From an uncultured Duncaniella sp. (GTDB lineage Bacteria > Bacteroidota > Bacteroidia > Bacteroidales > Muribaculaceae): a stretch of DNA of 64,000 nt. Each line of letters opens with the position of its first letter. Position 1 is the first letter of the stretch. A model generated the notes under the pieces. It did no database searches, had not been told where the DNA came from, and worked only from the letters and a program-made list of their open reading frames with translations. This document shows, piece by piece, positions 1-9,016 of this stretch. The stretch spans positions 248,001 to 312,000 of the forward strand of contig CAJUSW010000001.1 in the NCBI GenBank assembly GCA_910589485.1. Reading direction: 5' to 3'. Made by a program: the position numbers and the translations under genes.

Positions 1-942
1 CTCGGCGATGTGGAACTGGATGCCGATCTTGTCGGTGAGACGCTTGTCGAGACCGCGGAGCATGGCACCGCCACCGGCAAGGAAGATACCGTTCATCACA
101 ATATCGGAATAAAGTTCCGGGGGGGTCTCATCGAGGGCCTGGAGTACAGCTGCCTCGATGCGCGAGATGGATTTCTCGATACAGTGGGAGATCTCCTGAT
201 AGCTCACGGGCACCTCCATGGGGAGAGCCGTCATCTTGTTGGGACCATGCACAATGAAGTCCTCGGGGGGATTCTCAAGCTCGGTGAGGGCCGATCCGAC
301 ATGAATCTTGATCATCTCGGCTGTGCGCTCGCCTACCTTTACATTGTGTACACGGCTCATGTGCTCCATGATGTCGTCGGTGAGGTCGTCGCCGGCCACC
401 TGGATACTCTTGTTGGACACGATGCCGCCAAGCGAGATCACAGCAATCTCAGTGGTACCACCGCCTATGTCAACGATCATGTTGCCCTGAGGCGCGAGCA
501 CGTCGATACCGATACCGAGAGCGGCGGCCATGGGTTCGTAGATCATGTAGACGTCACGGCCTCCGGCATGCTCGGACGAGTCACGCACGGCGCGGATCTC
601 AACCTCGGTGGATCCTGAGGGGATGCCCACAACCATCTTCATGGAGGGTGAGAACCAGTTGCTCTTGGAGCTTGCTTTCTTGATGAGACCGCGTATCATC
701 ATCTCGGCGGCGTTGAAGTTGGCGATCACGCCCTTGCGGAGGGGACGGATTGTCTCGATGCCGTCGTTCTCCTTACCCTGCATGAGCTTGGCCTCGCGTC
801 CCACGGCAATGAGCTTGCCTGTGCGCTTCTCGAGGGCCACGATCGAGGGCTCGTCGATGACGATCTTGTCGTTGTGTATGATGATAGTATTGGCCGTTCC
901 GAGGTCAATGGCTATCTCTTTGGTGAATGAAAAAAGTCCCAT
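1..942 (-). CDS. mreB: Rod shape-determining protein MreB (3' end cut by window edge)
   Basis: Bacterial actin homologue that forms membrane-associated filaments and directs lateral peptidoglycan synthesis. The 314 codons in view start MGLFSFTKEIAIDLGTANT. The phosphate-1 motif IDLGTANT lies near residue 12, the connector YEPMAAALG near 160, and the phosphate-2 loop VDIGGGTTEIAV near 180. The last codons in view (GGGAMLRGLDKRL) match the adenosine motif. About 25-30 residues of a usual 340 are missing past position 1. The ATG at 940-942 is chosen because it gives the canonical MreB N-terminus. purH lies upstream on the same strand, an order common in Bacteroidetes, where mreC, mreD, pbp2 and rodA usually follow. 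The protein identity is certain. Confidence 0.97.
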   Translation of the reverse strand, partial: MGLFSFTKEIAIDLGTANTIIIHNDKIVIDEPSIVALEKRTGKLIAVGREAKLMQGKENDGIETIRPLRKGVIANFNAAEMMIRGLIKKASSKSNWFSPSMKMVVGIPSGSTEVEIRAVRDSSEHAGGRDVYMIYEPMAAALGIGIDVLAPQGNMIVDIGGGTTEIAVISLGGIVSNKSIQVAGDDLTDDIMEHMSRVHNVKVGERTAEMIKIHVGSALTELENPPEDFIVHGPNKMTALPMEVPVSYQEISHCIEKSISRIEAAVLQALDETPPELYSDIVMNGIFLAGGGAMLRGLDKRLTDKIGIQFHIAE

Positions 943-990
943 TTAGTAATAATGTATTTTATGAGGGGAAAGGTGGATGGGTTTGCAGTG

Positions 991-1020
991 CGTATGGCCG
1001 TATCGTAACACGGCCATACG
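991..1020. other. Hairpin between purH and mreB
   Basis: Inverted repeat with 11-bp perfect arms (CGTATGGCCGT at 991-1001, ACGGCCATACG at 1010-1020). It lies just after the purH stop in the purH-to-mreB direction. On the minus strand no T-run follows, so a strong intrinsic terminator is unlikely. The T-rich side faces the plus strand. It could be a processing or attenuation site that uncouples mreB from purH. Confidence 0.55.
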
Positions 1021-1034
1021 TAATTTCTTATTTC

Positions 1035-2579
1035 TTAGTGCTTGAAGTGACGGAAACCGGTGGTGACCATGGCCATGCCGTGCTCGTCACAGTAGGCCAC
1101 GCTCTCGGCGTCGCGAATGGAGCCTCCGGGATGGATCACGGAAGTGATGCCGGCCTGATCGGCGATCTCCACACAGTCGGGGAAGGGGAAGAACGCATCC
1201 GATGCCATCACTGCGCCCTGCAGGTCATGGCCGAATGAACGGGCTTTCTCGATAGCCTGCTTGAGTGCGTCGACACGTGAGGTCTGACCCACACCGCTGG
1301 CGAGGAGCATGCCATTCTTGGCAAGCACGATGGCGTTGCTCTTGGAGTTCTTTACGATCTTGTTGGCAAACAGGAGATCGGCGGCCTGCTCGGGTGTAAC
1401 GGCAAGCTTGGTCACCTGATTGAGCTCGGCGGGATTCTCGATCTTGAGGTCGCGGTCCTGCACAAGCGCGCCGTTGAGGCATGAGCGGAACTGGCGGGTA
1501 GTGGCAAGAGGAGCCTTCTGGATGAGGATGATACGGTTCTTTTTCTGCTTGAGCACCTCGAGAGCCTCGGGGGTATAGGCAGGAGCGATTATCACCTCGA
1601 AGAATATCTTGTTGATCTCCTCGGCGGCATCGGCCTCGACAGTGCCGTTGGTGATGAGAACGCCACCAAACGCGCTTACGGGATCGCCGGCCAGGGCATC
1701 CTTCCATGCCTCGGCAATGGTGGCACGTGATGCAAGACCACACGCATTATTGTGCTTGAGGACGGCAAATGTGGGATCGGCAAACTCGGATATGAGGCTT
1801 ACGGCAGCATCGATGTCGAGAAGGTTGTTGTAGGAGATCTCCTTACCGTGAAGCTGCTCAAACATTGCATCGAAATCACCGAAGAATGTGCCCTTCTGGT
1901 GAGGATTCTCGCCGTAACGCATTGTCTTGGCATGATCGAATGCTATGCGGAGCTCTTCGCAAGGCTCGATGGGGCTCTCCACAGCCGACGAAGCGAAATA
2001 GTTGTAGATGTCGGTGTCGTAGCCCGACGATACGGCAAATGCCTGACCGGCAAACCAGCGACGCTCCTCGAGCGAAGAGGATGCACCGTTGCGCTTGAGC
2101 ATCTCGGCAAGAGGTCCGTACTGGGCCTTGGAGGCCACGATCACAACGTCGTTATAATTCTTGGCGGCGCCGCGGATGAGCGAGATGCCACCTATGTCGA
2201 TCTTCTCGATGATGTCGGCCTCGGGAGCGCCTGAAGCCACTGTAGCGCTGAAAGGATACAGATCCACGATCACGAGATCGATCTCGGGGATTTCGTATTT
2301 AGCGATCTGCTCGCGATCACCCTCATTGTCACGACGGTTGAGAATACCACCGAACACCTTGGGATGAAGGGTCTTTACACGACCTCCGAGGATGGAGGGA
2401 TAGCCGGTGAGGTCCTCGACTGCTGCACATTCGTAGCCCAATCCTTCGATGAAAGAGCGGGTACCGCCTGTGGATAGAAATTTCACACCGTCCTGGTGCA
2501 AAAGCGACAGAATTTCTTCGAGCCCGTCCTTATAAAATACTGATACGAGCGCGGTCTTGATTCGTTTATTATCTGACAT
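1035..2579 (-). CDS. purH: Bifunctional AICAR transformylase / IMP cyclohydrolase PurH
   Basis: Catalyses the last two steps of de novo IMP synthesis in the cytosol: formyl transfer from 10-formyl-THF to AICAR, then ring closure. The 514 residues match the usual family length. The N-terminal MGS-like cyclohydrolase domain shows KFLSTGGT and GGRVKTLHPKVFGG. The transformylase domain shows MRYGENPHQ, the catalytic Lys-His in LKHNNACG, GDPVSAFGG, and the conserved end VIHPGGSIRD...TGFRHFKH. The start MSDNKR sits about 30 bp downstream of a TAACTTTG -7 box. A hairpin separates it from mreB. No frameshift or missing catalytic residue was seen. Confidence 0.97.
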   Translation of the reverse strand: MSDNKRIKTALVSVFYKDGLEEILSLLHQDGVKFLSTGGTRSFIEGLGYECAAVEDLTGYPSILGGRVKTLHPKVFGGILNRRDNEGDREQIAKYEIPEIDLVIVDLYPFSATVASGAPEADIIEKIDIGGISLIRGAAKNYNDVVIVASKAQYGPLAEMLKRNGASSSLEERRWFAGQAFAVSSGYDTDIYNYFASSAVESPIEPCEELRIAFDHAKTMRYGENPHQKGTFFGDFDAMFEQLHGKEISYNNLLDIDAAVSLISEFADPTFAVLKHNNACGLASRATIAEAWKDALAGDPVSAFGGVLITNGTVEADAAEEINKIFFEVIIAPAYTPEALEVLKQKKNRIILIQKAPLATTRQFRSCLNGALVQDRDLKIENPAELNQVTKLAVTPEQAADLLFANKIVKNSKSNAIVLAKNGMLLASGVGQTSRVDALKQAIEKARSFGHDLQGAVMASDAFFPFPDCVEIADQAGITSVIHPGGSIRDAESVAYCDEHGMAMVTTGFRHFKH

Positions 2580-2607
2580 GAGGGTAGCTATTGGATTTTT
2601 TAGAGTG

Positions 2608-2615
2608 CAAAGTTA
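2608..2615 (-). promoter_or_regulatory. Putative -7 box (TAACTTTG) of purH
   Basis: CAAAGTTA on the plus strand reads TAACTTTG on the coding strand, an exact match to the Bacteroidetes -7 consensus TAnnTTTG, 29 bp upstream of the purH ATG. No good -33 TTTG was found at the expected distance, so this is a half-site prediction. Confidence 0.5.
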
Positions 2616-2731
2616 GCGAATTTTACTCACTTAAGGAATACGGTTATAAAGTTTTTAAGAAACTTTTTTACCATATTGTCATTGCGTAGGCCGGTGGCAC
2701 ACTATGATGCGTGCCACGCGACATGCCATGA

Positions 2732-3610
2732 TCATTCGAGGCTGCCTATCACAAGGAATGAAAGGCCGATGAGCAGGAGGGTGAGATCTATCAGCTTGAG
2801 CTTGATATTCTTCTCATGAAGGGCTATCACGCCATAGAAGAATGACACTATCACGCTTCCGCGCCTTATCATCGACACGACGGCTATCATCGACCCCTCG
2901 ATGGAGAGGGAGTAGAAATAGGCGATGTCGGCCACGGTGAGGAATACGGAAATAAGCGGAATGGTCCATCGCCAGCGCAATGGAGTGGTCACACCACTCA
3001 TTTTCATGATGATGAACACGGTCACACCCATGATCACGAGCTGATAGAGCGAGTACCATGCCTGCACCTCGAGCGGCTCGAAGCGTGTGAGAAGATATTT
3101 GTCGTAGAGCGCGCTGACAGCTCCCAGCGACGTGGCGCCGATGGCCATCCACACCCACTTGCTGTGCTTGAGGGAGAATCCCTCCTTGCCCCCCACCCTG
3201 CTGATGAAGAACAGCGACCAGAAGCCGAGCAACACGCCGGCCCACTGCCACAGATTGAGCCTTTCGCCGAAAATGAGCAGGGCTCCGACGAGGACAAGCA
3301 CCGGACGCGAAGCATTGACCGGCCCGGCTATAGTGAGCGGAAGGTGCTTGATGCTGGCATAGCCCAGGAGCCACGAGCTCAGCACGATGCCCGACTTAAG
3401 CAGGATATAGCCATGCCCCTCAAGGGTGTTGCCGAGCCCATAGTTGCCGTGACACAATCCCAGGATTATGACAGGAAGCATGAGCAACGCCCCGAACAGG
3501 GTGTTGAGGAAGAGCACTCCGAGAACGTTGTTTCCGTTCACGGAAAGCTTCTTCATCACGTCATAGAAGCCGAGACACAGGGCCGAGAGGGTGGCGAGAA
3601 GTACCCACAT
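2732..3610 (-). CDS. DMT-superfamily (EamA-like) transporter
   Basis: Integral membrane protein of 292 residues with about ten hydrophobic segments, the usual size and layout of drug/metabolite transporters built from two five-helix EamA-like repeats. Visible landmarks are the start MWVLLATLSALCLGFYDVMKK, PVNASRPVLVLVGALLIFGE near residue 100 (end of the first repeat), and a second repeat ending near IALHEK. Substrate cannot be read from sequence; candidates include amino acids, nucleotide sugars or other metabolites. It starts 3 bp after the stop of the upstream SulP gene, so the two are very probably translated from one transcript. Family call firm, function open. Confidence 0.8.
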   Translation of the reverse strand: MWVLLATLSALCLGFYDVMKKLSVNGNNVLGVLFLNTLFGALLMLPVIILGLCHGNYGLGNTLEGHGYILLKSGIVLSSWLLGYASIKHLPLTIAGPVNASRPVLVLVGALLIFGERLNLWQWAGVLLGFWSLFFISRVGGKEGFSLKHSKWVWMAIGATSLGAVSALYDKYLLTRFEPLEVQAWYSLYQLVIMGVTVFIIMKMSGVTTPLRWRWTIPLISVFLTVADIAYFYSLSIEGSMIAVVSMIRRGSVIVSFFYGVIALHEKNIKLKLIDLTLLLIGLSFLVIGSLE

Positions 3611-3613
3611 GGC

Positions 3614-5314
3614 TTATGCGAGCTGAGCGCCCGATTTATTGACCGGAGCCAGGCGGTTGGCCATCACTACGGCCTTGGTGATGTGATCGCAGATATGATC
3701 CTCGCCGAGGAGCTTATCGACGCCTGCATGTACGAGCGAAGCACGCACATTGTCCTTTACGCCCGAAAGCACCACATGGATCCCTTCCTCCTGAGAGGAC
3801 TTGATGAGTGTCTCAAGGTTGTGGATACCGGTGGAGTCAATGAAGGGCACCTTGCGCATGCGAATGATGCGTACCATGGGTTTACGTCCGAGAGTGGTGC
3901 GCATCATCTCGTCAAACTTGGTGGCCACACCGAAGAAGAACGGGCCGTCGATCTCGTAGATCTCTACGCCGGGGTTGACATTGAGCACCTCGTGGACGGT
4001 GGACTCGGAACCCTCGGCGATGTCGAGCTGCTCGGAATACACCTTGATCTCGGTGTTCTCCATCACACGACGGAGGAAGAGGATGATAGCGAGCATGAGG
4101 CCGATCTCAATAGCGATGGTGAGGTCGAAAATCACTGTGAGGAGGAATGTGACGGCAAGCACCGAAATGTCGCTCTTGGGATTGTGGAATATGGAGCGGA
4201 TTGTGCGCCAGCCACTCATATTGTAGGACACTACGAGAAGCACAGCCGCAAGACACGACATGGGCACAAGGTTGATGAGCGGCATCAGGAACAGGAAGAT
4301 AAGGAAGAGCACCACTGCATGTACAATGCCGGCCACCGGTGTGCGTCCGCCATTGGTGATGTTGGTCATGGTGCGGGCTATAGCTCCGGTGACAGGGATA
4401 CCACCGAAGAAAGGCACAATGATATTGGCCATGCCCTGACCTATAAGCTCGGTATTGGAATTGGTGCGCGATCCGGTGACACCATCAGCAACAGTTGCCG
4501 AGAGAAGACTCTCGATAGCTCCAAGAACCGCTATGGTAAAGGCCGACGGGAGAAGCATGTTTATAGTGGCCATATTCAGCTCAAATCCATGAGGCTGAGG
4601 GATGTCGGTCTGCAGTGAGCCGAAACGGTCACCGATAGTCTCGACATGCACGCCGGGAATAAGTGTCACAACGGCAGTGACAATGATGATGGCGAGCAAC
4701 GCTCCAGGGAGGCGGCGCGAGATCTTGGGAGTGAGCACAATGATCAGAAGCGACACTATGCCTACCGCCAGTGTGGTGAAATCGATTCTGGAGAAATTGG
4801 ATATGTACATCCCCCACTTAGGAATGAACTCGCTGGGGACATTCTTCAATCCCAGGCCGAAGAAATCATTGATCTGGGTGGAGAAAATGGTCAGCGCGAT
4901 ACCGGCTGTAAATCCTACCACGATGGGATAAGGGATAAACTTGATGACCGTACCCAGACGGAACACTCCGAGAAGCACCAATATCAGACCCGCCATAAAG
5001 GTGGCCACAGCAAGACCCTCAAGACCAAACGTGGCAATGATATTGTAGACGATCACAATGAAAGCACCGGTGGGACCACCGATCTGCACCGAGCAACCTC
5101 CGGCTGCCGATACAATGAAACCGCCGATGATAGCGGTGATAAGACCCACCGTGGGGTTCACGCCACTGGCTATACCGAAGGCGATAGCAAGGGGAAGGGC
5201 TACGATGCCCACTACGATACCGGCCACAAGGTCGGCTTTGAACTTGTCAAAAGAATAATGACTAAGGGCGGAAAACAATTTCGGCCGGAAGTCCAACGGA
5301 CCAGTTAAATTCAT
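3614..5314 (-). CDS. SulP-family inorganic anion transporter with STAS domain
   Basis: Secondary transporter of the SLC26/SulP family; bacterial members carry sulfate, bicarbonate or dicarboxylates. It has 566 residues. The N-terminal 400 or so form the 12-14 helix core, with family motifs ASGVNPTVGLITAIIGG (about 50-66) and the Gly/Ala-rich QIGGPTGAFIVIV near 80. The C-terminal STAS domain (about 430-550) contains VPFIDSTGIHNLETL, where DSTG is the usual anti-sigma-antagonist-like loop. The substrate is not determined; bicarbonate or sulfate is possible. The gene heads a two-gene operon with the DMT transporter and is divergent from rprX. Confidence 0.9.
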   Translation of the reverse strand: MNLTGPLDFRPKLFSALSHYSFDKFKADLVAGIVVGIVALPLAIAFGIASGVNPTVGLITAIIGGFIVSAAGGCSVQIGGPTGAFIVIVYNIIATFGLEGLAVATFMAGLILVLLGVFRLGTVIKFIPYPIVVGFTAGIALTIFSTQINDFFGLGLKNVPSEFIPKWGMYISNFSRIDFTTLAVGIVSLLIIVLTPKISRRLPGALLAIIIVTAVVTLIPGVHVETIGDRFGSLQTDIPQPHGFELNMATINMLLPSAFTIAVLGAIESLLSATVADGVTGSRTNSNTELIGQGMANIIVPFFGGIPVTGAIARTMTNITNGGRTPVAGIVHAVVLFLIFLFLMPLINLVPMSCLAAVLLVVSYNMSGWRTIRSIFHNPKSDISVLAVTFLLTVIFDLTIAIEIGLMLAIILFLRRVMENTEIKVYSEQLDIAEGSESTVHEVLNVNPGVEIYEIDGPFFFGVATKFDEMMRTTLGRKPMVRIIRMRKVPFIDSTGIHNLETLIKSSQEEGIHVVLSGVKDNVRASLVHAGVDKLLGEDHICDHITKAVVMANRLAPVNKSGAQLA

Positions 5315-5355
5315 CTCTTTTACTGCTTTTTCTTTCTCTTTTCTATTGCAAGGCG

Positions 5356-5389
5356 CAAAATTACATAAAAAACCTTAATCAACCACAAA
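5356..5389 (-). promoter_or_regulatory. Putative promoter of the SulP-DMT operon
   Basis: On the minus strand TTTG (5389-5386) is followed after 22 bp by TAATTTTG (5363-5356), about 40 bp upstream of the SulP start. Spacing is slightly longer than the usual 19-21 bp. It lies back to back with the rprX promoter. Confidence 0.5.
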
Positions 5390-5403
5390 AAGAGAAGTAT
5401 GAT

Positions 5404-5435
5404 TTTGCGACGTTCACATTTTTATGTTAATTTTG
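5404..5435 (+). promoter_or_regulatory. Putative promoter of rprXY
   Basis: TTTG (5404-5407), 20-bp spacer, TAATTTTG (5428-5435): a full match to the Bacteroidetes primary-sigma consensus. It implies a leader of about 115 nt before rprX. Its -33 box is 14 bp from that of the divergent SulP promoter. Confidence 0.75.
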
Positions 5436-5556
5436 AGGCTAAATATTAAATTGACATTTATACATTTTGTTAATTTTTTTCAACAATTACACTTTCCATT
5501 TGTTAACATAGTATGAATATGCCTCGCAATCGAGGGATGCACTCTACAAAAATAAT

Positions 5557-7050
5557 ATGAAGAAGTCAACTATCTGGTTCTTAACGATAATCATGGCACT
5601 TACCTTCCTGGGACTGCTTTATGTACAGATCATGTACATGAACAACATGAAGAAGATGCGTGACGACCAGTTCGCCGAGGGGGTGAAAAGGTCGCTCTAT
5701 GCCGTGTGTACGAGCCTGGAACAAGATGAGGCAAAATATTTTCTGGAGGATATGCTGTCGTTGCAAACCGACCTGTATCCCCGCATCAACCCCGACGGAT
5801 CGGTGGGCATAAACAACACATTCACCACACCCGAGGGGATCAACTACGACCTGTCGCTCAACATGAAGGTTGACCGCCGGTCGGCATCGCCGTCCATACG
5901 CGAGCGTATGCGCGGAAAATACCTGTACCAAAAGGGTCTGCTCGAGGATGTGATACTCTCGATCATAAACGAATCGAGCGACCGTCCCATCACTGAACGT
6001 GCCGACTCGGCCGAAGTGACCCGGTATCTGCGCTCCGAGCTGGACAACAATGGCCTGACACTGCCGTTTGAATTTGCCGTGGTGAACCGTGCCGGTGCCT
6101 ACAACTACAAATCAGCCGGGTTCAAGCCCACCGTAAAGGACAACTCAAGCATGTTTGTCCAGTCGCTGTTCCCCAACGATCCCAAAAACATGATGTACTA
6201 CCTCAAGGTGTATTTCCCCACCAAGAGCGACTACATATTCGACTCGATACGCTTCATGATCCCGTCGTTCATATTTACTTTCATCCTGCTTGTCACATTC
6301 GTGTGCACCATCATCCTCGCTTTCAGGCAGAAGAAACTGACCGAGATGAAGAACGACTTCATAAACAATATGACGCACGAATTCAAGACCCCTATCTCGA
6401 CCATATCGCTCGCCGCCCAGATGCTCAATGATAATGCCGTGCTGAAATCGCCTGCGATGCTCGGACATATATCCACCGTGATCAACGATGAGACCAAGCG
6501 TCTGAGATTCCAGGTTGAGAAGGTGCTTCAGATGTCGATGTTTGACAGGCAGAAGGCCACCCTGCGCCTGCAGGATGTCGATGCCAACCAGCTCATTGCC
6601 GGCATTACCTCGACATTCAAGCTAAAGGTGGAGAAATATGGTGGCCACATCAAGACCGTCACCGATGCCACCGACGCCACTATCAATGTGGACGAGATGC
6701 ACTTCACCAATGTGATATTCAATCTGCTGGATAATGCCGTGAAGTATCGTCGCGAGGATGTGCCCCTGGAACTCACCGTGTCGACCCGCAACGTGAAGCA
6801 TCATGGCGAAGAGTGCATACAGGTATCCATCAGCGACAACGGCATAGGTATGCGTCGCGAGGACCTGAAAAAAATATTCGAGAAATTCTATCGCGTTTCC
6901 ACCGGAAACCGTCACGACGTGAAGGGATTCGGACTCGGACTTGCCTACGTAAAGAAGATGGTGGGCGAGCTGGGTGGCGAGATCACCGTGGAAAGCGAAA
7001 TCAATGTAGGAACAAAATTTATAATAACTCTACCAATAACACTAAACTAA
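5557..7050 (+). CDS. rprX: Sensor histidine kinase, RprX type
   Basis: Membrane sensor kinase of 497 residues. TM1 is about residues 5-27 (WFLTIIMALTFLGLLYVQIM), a periplasmic sensor region follows to about 225, and TM2 is about 228-252. The HisKA box is MTHEFKTPIS (His near 274), followed by N box NLLDNAVKYR, G1 SDNGIGM, F box FEKFYRVS and G2 GFGLGLAY. All catalytic boxes are intact. The response regulator gene begins 6 bp downstream. Gene order, length and domain plan match the RprX/RprY system of Bacteroides; that name is by recognition, not by a search. The signal sensed is unknown. Confidence 0.9.
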   Translation: MKKSTIWFLTIIMALTFLGLLYVQIMYMNNMKKMRDDQFAEGVKRSLYAVCTSLEQDEAKYFLEDMLSLQTDLYPRINPDGSVGINNTFTTPEGINYDLSLNMKVDRRSASPSIRERMRGKYLYQKGLLEDVILSIINESSDRPITERADSAEVTRYLRSELDNNGLTLPFEFAVVNRAGAYNYKSAGFKPTVKDNSSMFVQSLFPNDPKNMMYYLKVYFPTKSDYIFDSIRFMIPSFIFTFILLVTFVCTIILAFRQKKLTEMKNDFINNMTHEFKTPISTISLAAQMLNDNAVLKSPAMLGHISTVINDETKRLRFQVEKVLQMSMFDRQKATLRLQDVDANQLIAGITSTFKLKVEKYGGHIKTVTDATDATINVDEMHFTNVIFNLLDNAVKYRREDVPLELTVSTRNVKHHGEECIQVSISDNGIGMRREDLKKIFEKFYRVSTGNRHDVKGFGLGLAYVKKMVGELGGEITVESEINVGTKFIITLPITLN

Positions 7051-7056
7051 GAAATT

Positions 7057-7764
7057 ATGGAAGATCGTTTGCGCATACTTTTATGTGAGGATGACGAGAA
7101 TCTCGGCATGCTCCTCAGGGAATACCTGCAGGCCAAAGGTCTGAACGCCGACCTGTTTCCTGACGGCGAAAGCGGTTACAAGGCATTCCTCAAAGGCAAG
7201 TACGACCTGTGTGTGCTTGACGTCATGATGCCTAAGAAGGACGGATTTGCACTGGCCCAGGAGATAAGGACTGTAAACTCGGAAGTACCCATCATTTTCC
7301 TCACCGCCAAGTCACTCAAGGAGGATATCCTGGAGGGATTCAAGATCGGTGCGGACGACTATATCACCAAGCCTTTCTCTATGGAGGAGCTCGTGTTCCG
7401 TATCGAGGCTATCCTGCGTCGTGTAAAGGGCAAGAAGGGCAAGGAGATTACTATGTACAAGATCGGAAAGTTCACTTTCGATACTCAGAAACAGGTACTC
7501 CTTATCGATGACAAGGTGACCAAGCTCACCACCAAGGAATCGGAGCTGCTGAGCCTTCTCTGCGCCCACGTCAATGAGATTCTTGAACGCAACTTCGCGC
7601 TCAAGACCATCTGGATCGACGACAATTACTTCAACGCACGTTCGATGGACGTCTATATCACCAAGCTGCGCAAGCATCTTAAGGACGATCCCTCTATCGA
7701 GATCATCAACATCCACGGCAAGGGCTACAAACTCATCGCTCCCGAAGTGGAAGCAGGTGCCTGA
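7057..7764 (+). CDS. rprY: Response regulator, RprY type (OmpR family)
   Basis: Cytosolic DNA-binding partner of the preceding kinase, 235 residues. The receiver domain has the acidic pair in LLCEDDENLG, the phospho-acceptor Asp in CVLDVMMPKKDG (near residue 53), and the conserved Lys in DDYITKPFS (near 104). The C-terminal winged helix includes LTTKESELLSLLCAH and ends with VYITKLRKHL...GKGYKL, typical of OmpR/PhoB proteins. It is followed by a hairpin-plus-T terminator at 7881-7921. Its regulon is not visible here; the nearest divergent target is the SulP operon, which is only a possibility. Confidence 0.93.
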   Translation: MEDRLRILLCEDDENLGMLLREYLQAKGLNADLFPDGESGYKAFLKGKYDLCVLDVMMPKKDGFALAQEIRTVNSEVPIIFLTAKSLKEDILEGFKIGADDYITKPFSMEELVFRIEAILRRVKGKKGKEITMYKIGKFTFDTQKQVLLIDDKVTKLTTKESELLSLLCAHVNEILERNFALKTIWIDDNYFNARSMDVYITKLRKHLKDDPSIEIINIHGKGYKLIAPEVEAGA

Positions 7765-7880
7765 TATAAACCGTAATCAATGGTCCTCCGACCAATAATT
7801 ACCTAAAGATCAACAAGAGCCCACCGAGAAGTTTGGCAGAGAGCTGAAATCTCGGAAATGATGACTCCGATTAATGATAA

Positions 7881-7921
7881 TAGCGTGCCGTCCCCGCAAT
7901 AGGGAGACGACACGCTAACCT
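7881..7921 (+). terminator. Terminator of rprXY
   Basis: Imperfect stem TAGCGTG (7881-7887) with CACGCTA (7911-7917), continued inward by CGTC/GACG and CCC/GGG, then ACCTTTTA. It lies about 115 bp after the rprY stop. Confidence 0.65.
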
Positions 7922-7956
7922 TTTACGCCACGCTAACCTTTTATACAGGGCTATAT

Positions 7957-7976
7957 GGGCGCTCATATGAGCGCCC
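7957..7976. repeat. Perfect 20-bp palindrome
   Basis: GGGCGCTCATATGAGCGCCC is self-complementary over all 20 bases. It may fold as a hairpin (7-bp stem, CATATG loop) as a back-up terminator, or be a dimeric protein site. No T-run follows. Confidence 0.6.
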
Positions 7977-8027
7977 TGCTCTATACGCACTTATCACTAT
8001 TCCACATTATATTGTGATAGGCATAAA

Positions 8028-8060
8028 AAACCCCGGGTCGGGGATACCGATCCGGGGTTT
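8028..8060 (-). terminator. Terminator of the exbB-exbD-exbD-tonB operon
   Basis: Stem AAACCCCGG (8028-8036) with CCGGGGTTT (8052-8060). On the minus strand it is followed by a T-run (the A-run at 8025-8030), giving a classic intrinsic terminator about 50 bp after the tonB stop. It can also work in the plus direction. Confidence 0.85.
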
Positions 8061-8111
8061 CTTATCTTATCCGGCGGAAGGCGTTAACCTCCGCGGGGAA
8101 GTGTTCAGGGA

Positions 8112-8969
8112 TTAAATACCCTGGAGCTTGAACTGGATGGGGAGTGTGTACCACACGTTCACTGCGTGACCGTTCATCTTACCGGGGACGAACTTGGGAA
8201 GTGATTTAACCACGCGGACAGCCTCTTTGTCGAGGTCGGGGTCCTTACCGCGGACAACCTTTACTTCACCTACTTCACCGGTCTTGGTAACAACGAACTG
8301 TACAACCACGCGGCCCTGGATATTGTTTTCCTGAGCCATGGCCGGGTAGCGGATGTGCTCCATTACCCACTTGAGGAGGGCAGCCTCGCCACCGGGGAAC
8401 TGGGGCTTCTGCTCTACCACGTCAAACACGCGGTTGTCGTCAACAGGTTCGGGTTTCTTTTCCTCAACAATGATCTCGTCCTTGTGCTCGCGAACAACGT
8501 TAAGGTCGTCTGTACCCTTGTCAAAGTCAGTGGTACCCACAGCGGTATCGGTGTCCTTGAGTTCATCCTGGCTCTTGATCTCCTCCTGGACTTCTTCGTC
8601 GCGGACGATCGCAAGCTCGGTTGCCTTCACAGTGTTAAGGATCTCCTCCTGGAGCGCTTCGGGCTGCTGCTCCTCAACACGCTGCTGCTCGGGCTCTTCA
8701 GGTTCTTCCTCCTCCTGCTCATCGGCTGAATAGTCGATGATAGTCTGCTCGATCTGGTCCTCGGGACGTTCCTCAGCCTTCTGAAGCACAGTGTTGGCGA
8801 GGAGGCCGAGAAGAGCGACCAAAAGGAGGATGATGAGGATTACAAGCATTGCGCGGTTGTGGCGTTTGGCCGAAGCCTTACGCAGCTGGTACGCACCAAA
8901 GTCTTTGTTCTTTCCTTCAAATACAAGGTCAATCCATTCTGATGATGAAAGATCTACATCTTTTGCCAT
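8112..8969 (-). CDS. tonB: Energy transducer TonB
   Basis: Periplasm-spanning protein that carries energy from the ExbB/ExbD motor to outer-membrane TonB-dependent receptors. It has 285 residues: a cytosolic N-terminus (FEGKNKDFGAYQLRKAS, typical of Bacteroidetes TonB), one TM helix at about 42-64, a Glu/Pro-rich linker at about 70-185, and a C-terminal TonB fold with PQFPGGEAALLKWV, IRYPAMAQENNIQGRVVVQF and the end VWYTLPIQFKLQ. The C-terminal domain is complete. It is the last gene of the exbB-exbD-exbD-tonB operon, 47 bp after the second exbD, with a strong terminator behind it. Confidence 0.95.
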   Translation of the reverse strand: MAKDVDLSSSEWIDLVFEGKNKDFGAYQLRKASAKRHNRAMLVILIILLLVALLGLLANTVLQKAEERPEDQIEQTIIDYSADEQEEEEPEEPEQQRVEEQQPEALQEEILNTVKATELAIVRDEEVQEEIKSQDELKDTDTAVGTTDFDKGTDDLNVVREHKDEIIVEEKKPEPVDDNRVFDVVEQKPQFPGGEAALLKWVMEHIRYPAMAQENNIQGRVVVQFVVTKTGEVGEVKVVRGKDPDLDKEAVRVVKSLPKFVPGKMNGHAVNVWYTLPIQFKLQGI

Positions 8970-9016
8970 ATTTCGTAAGAGATTTTTCGGGTTAATATAT
9001 ATCTATCATCAACGGA

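Larger units (their letters stand above)
7765..8111. other. Intergenic region between convergent rprY and tonB
   Basis: This 347-bp gap holds no credible ORF. It contains three separate hairpin-forming sequences (7881-7917, 7957-7976, 8028-8060) and a 15-bp direct repeat CACGCTAACCTTTTA at 7911-7925 and 7929-7943, whose first copy is the right arm of the first terminator. Confidence 0.7.

Noticed and set aside
3164..4618. 484-residue ORF on the plus strand
   Set aside because: Antisense to the SulP and DMT transporter genes; His/Glu/Asp-rich with no recognisable motif. Similar long antisense ORFs at 39811-40797 (opposite sppA) and 44216-45127 (opposite the M16 gene) were rejected for the same reason.
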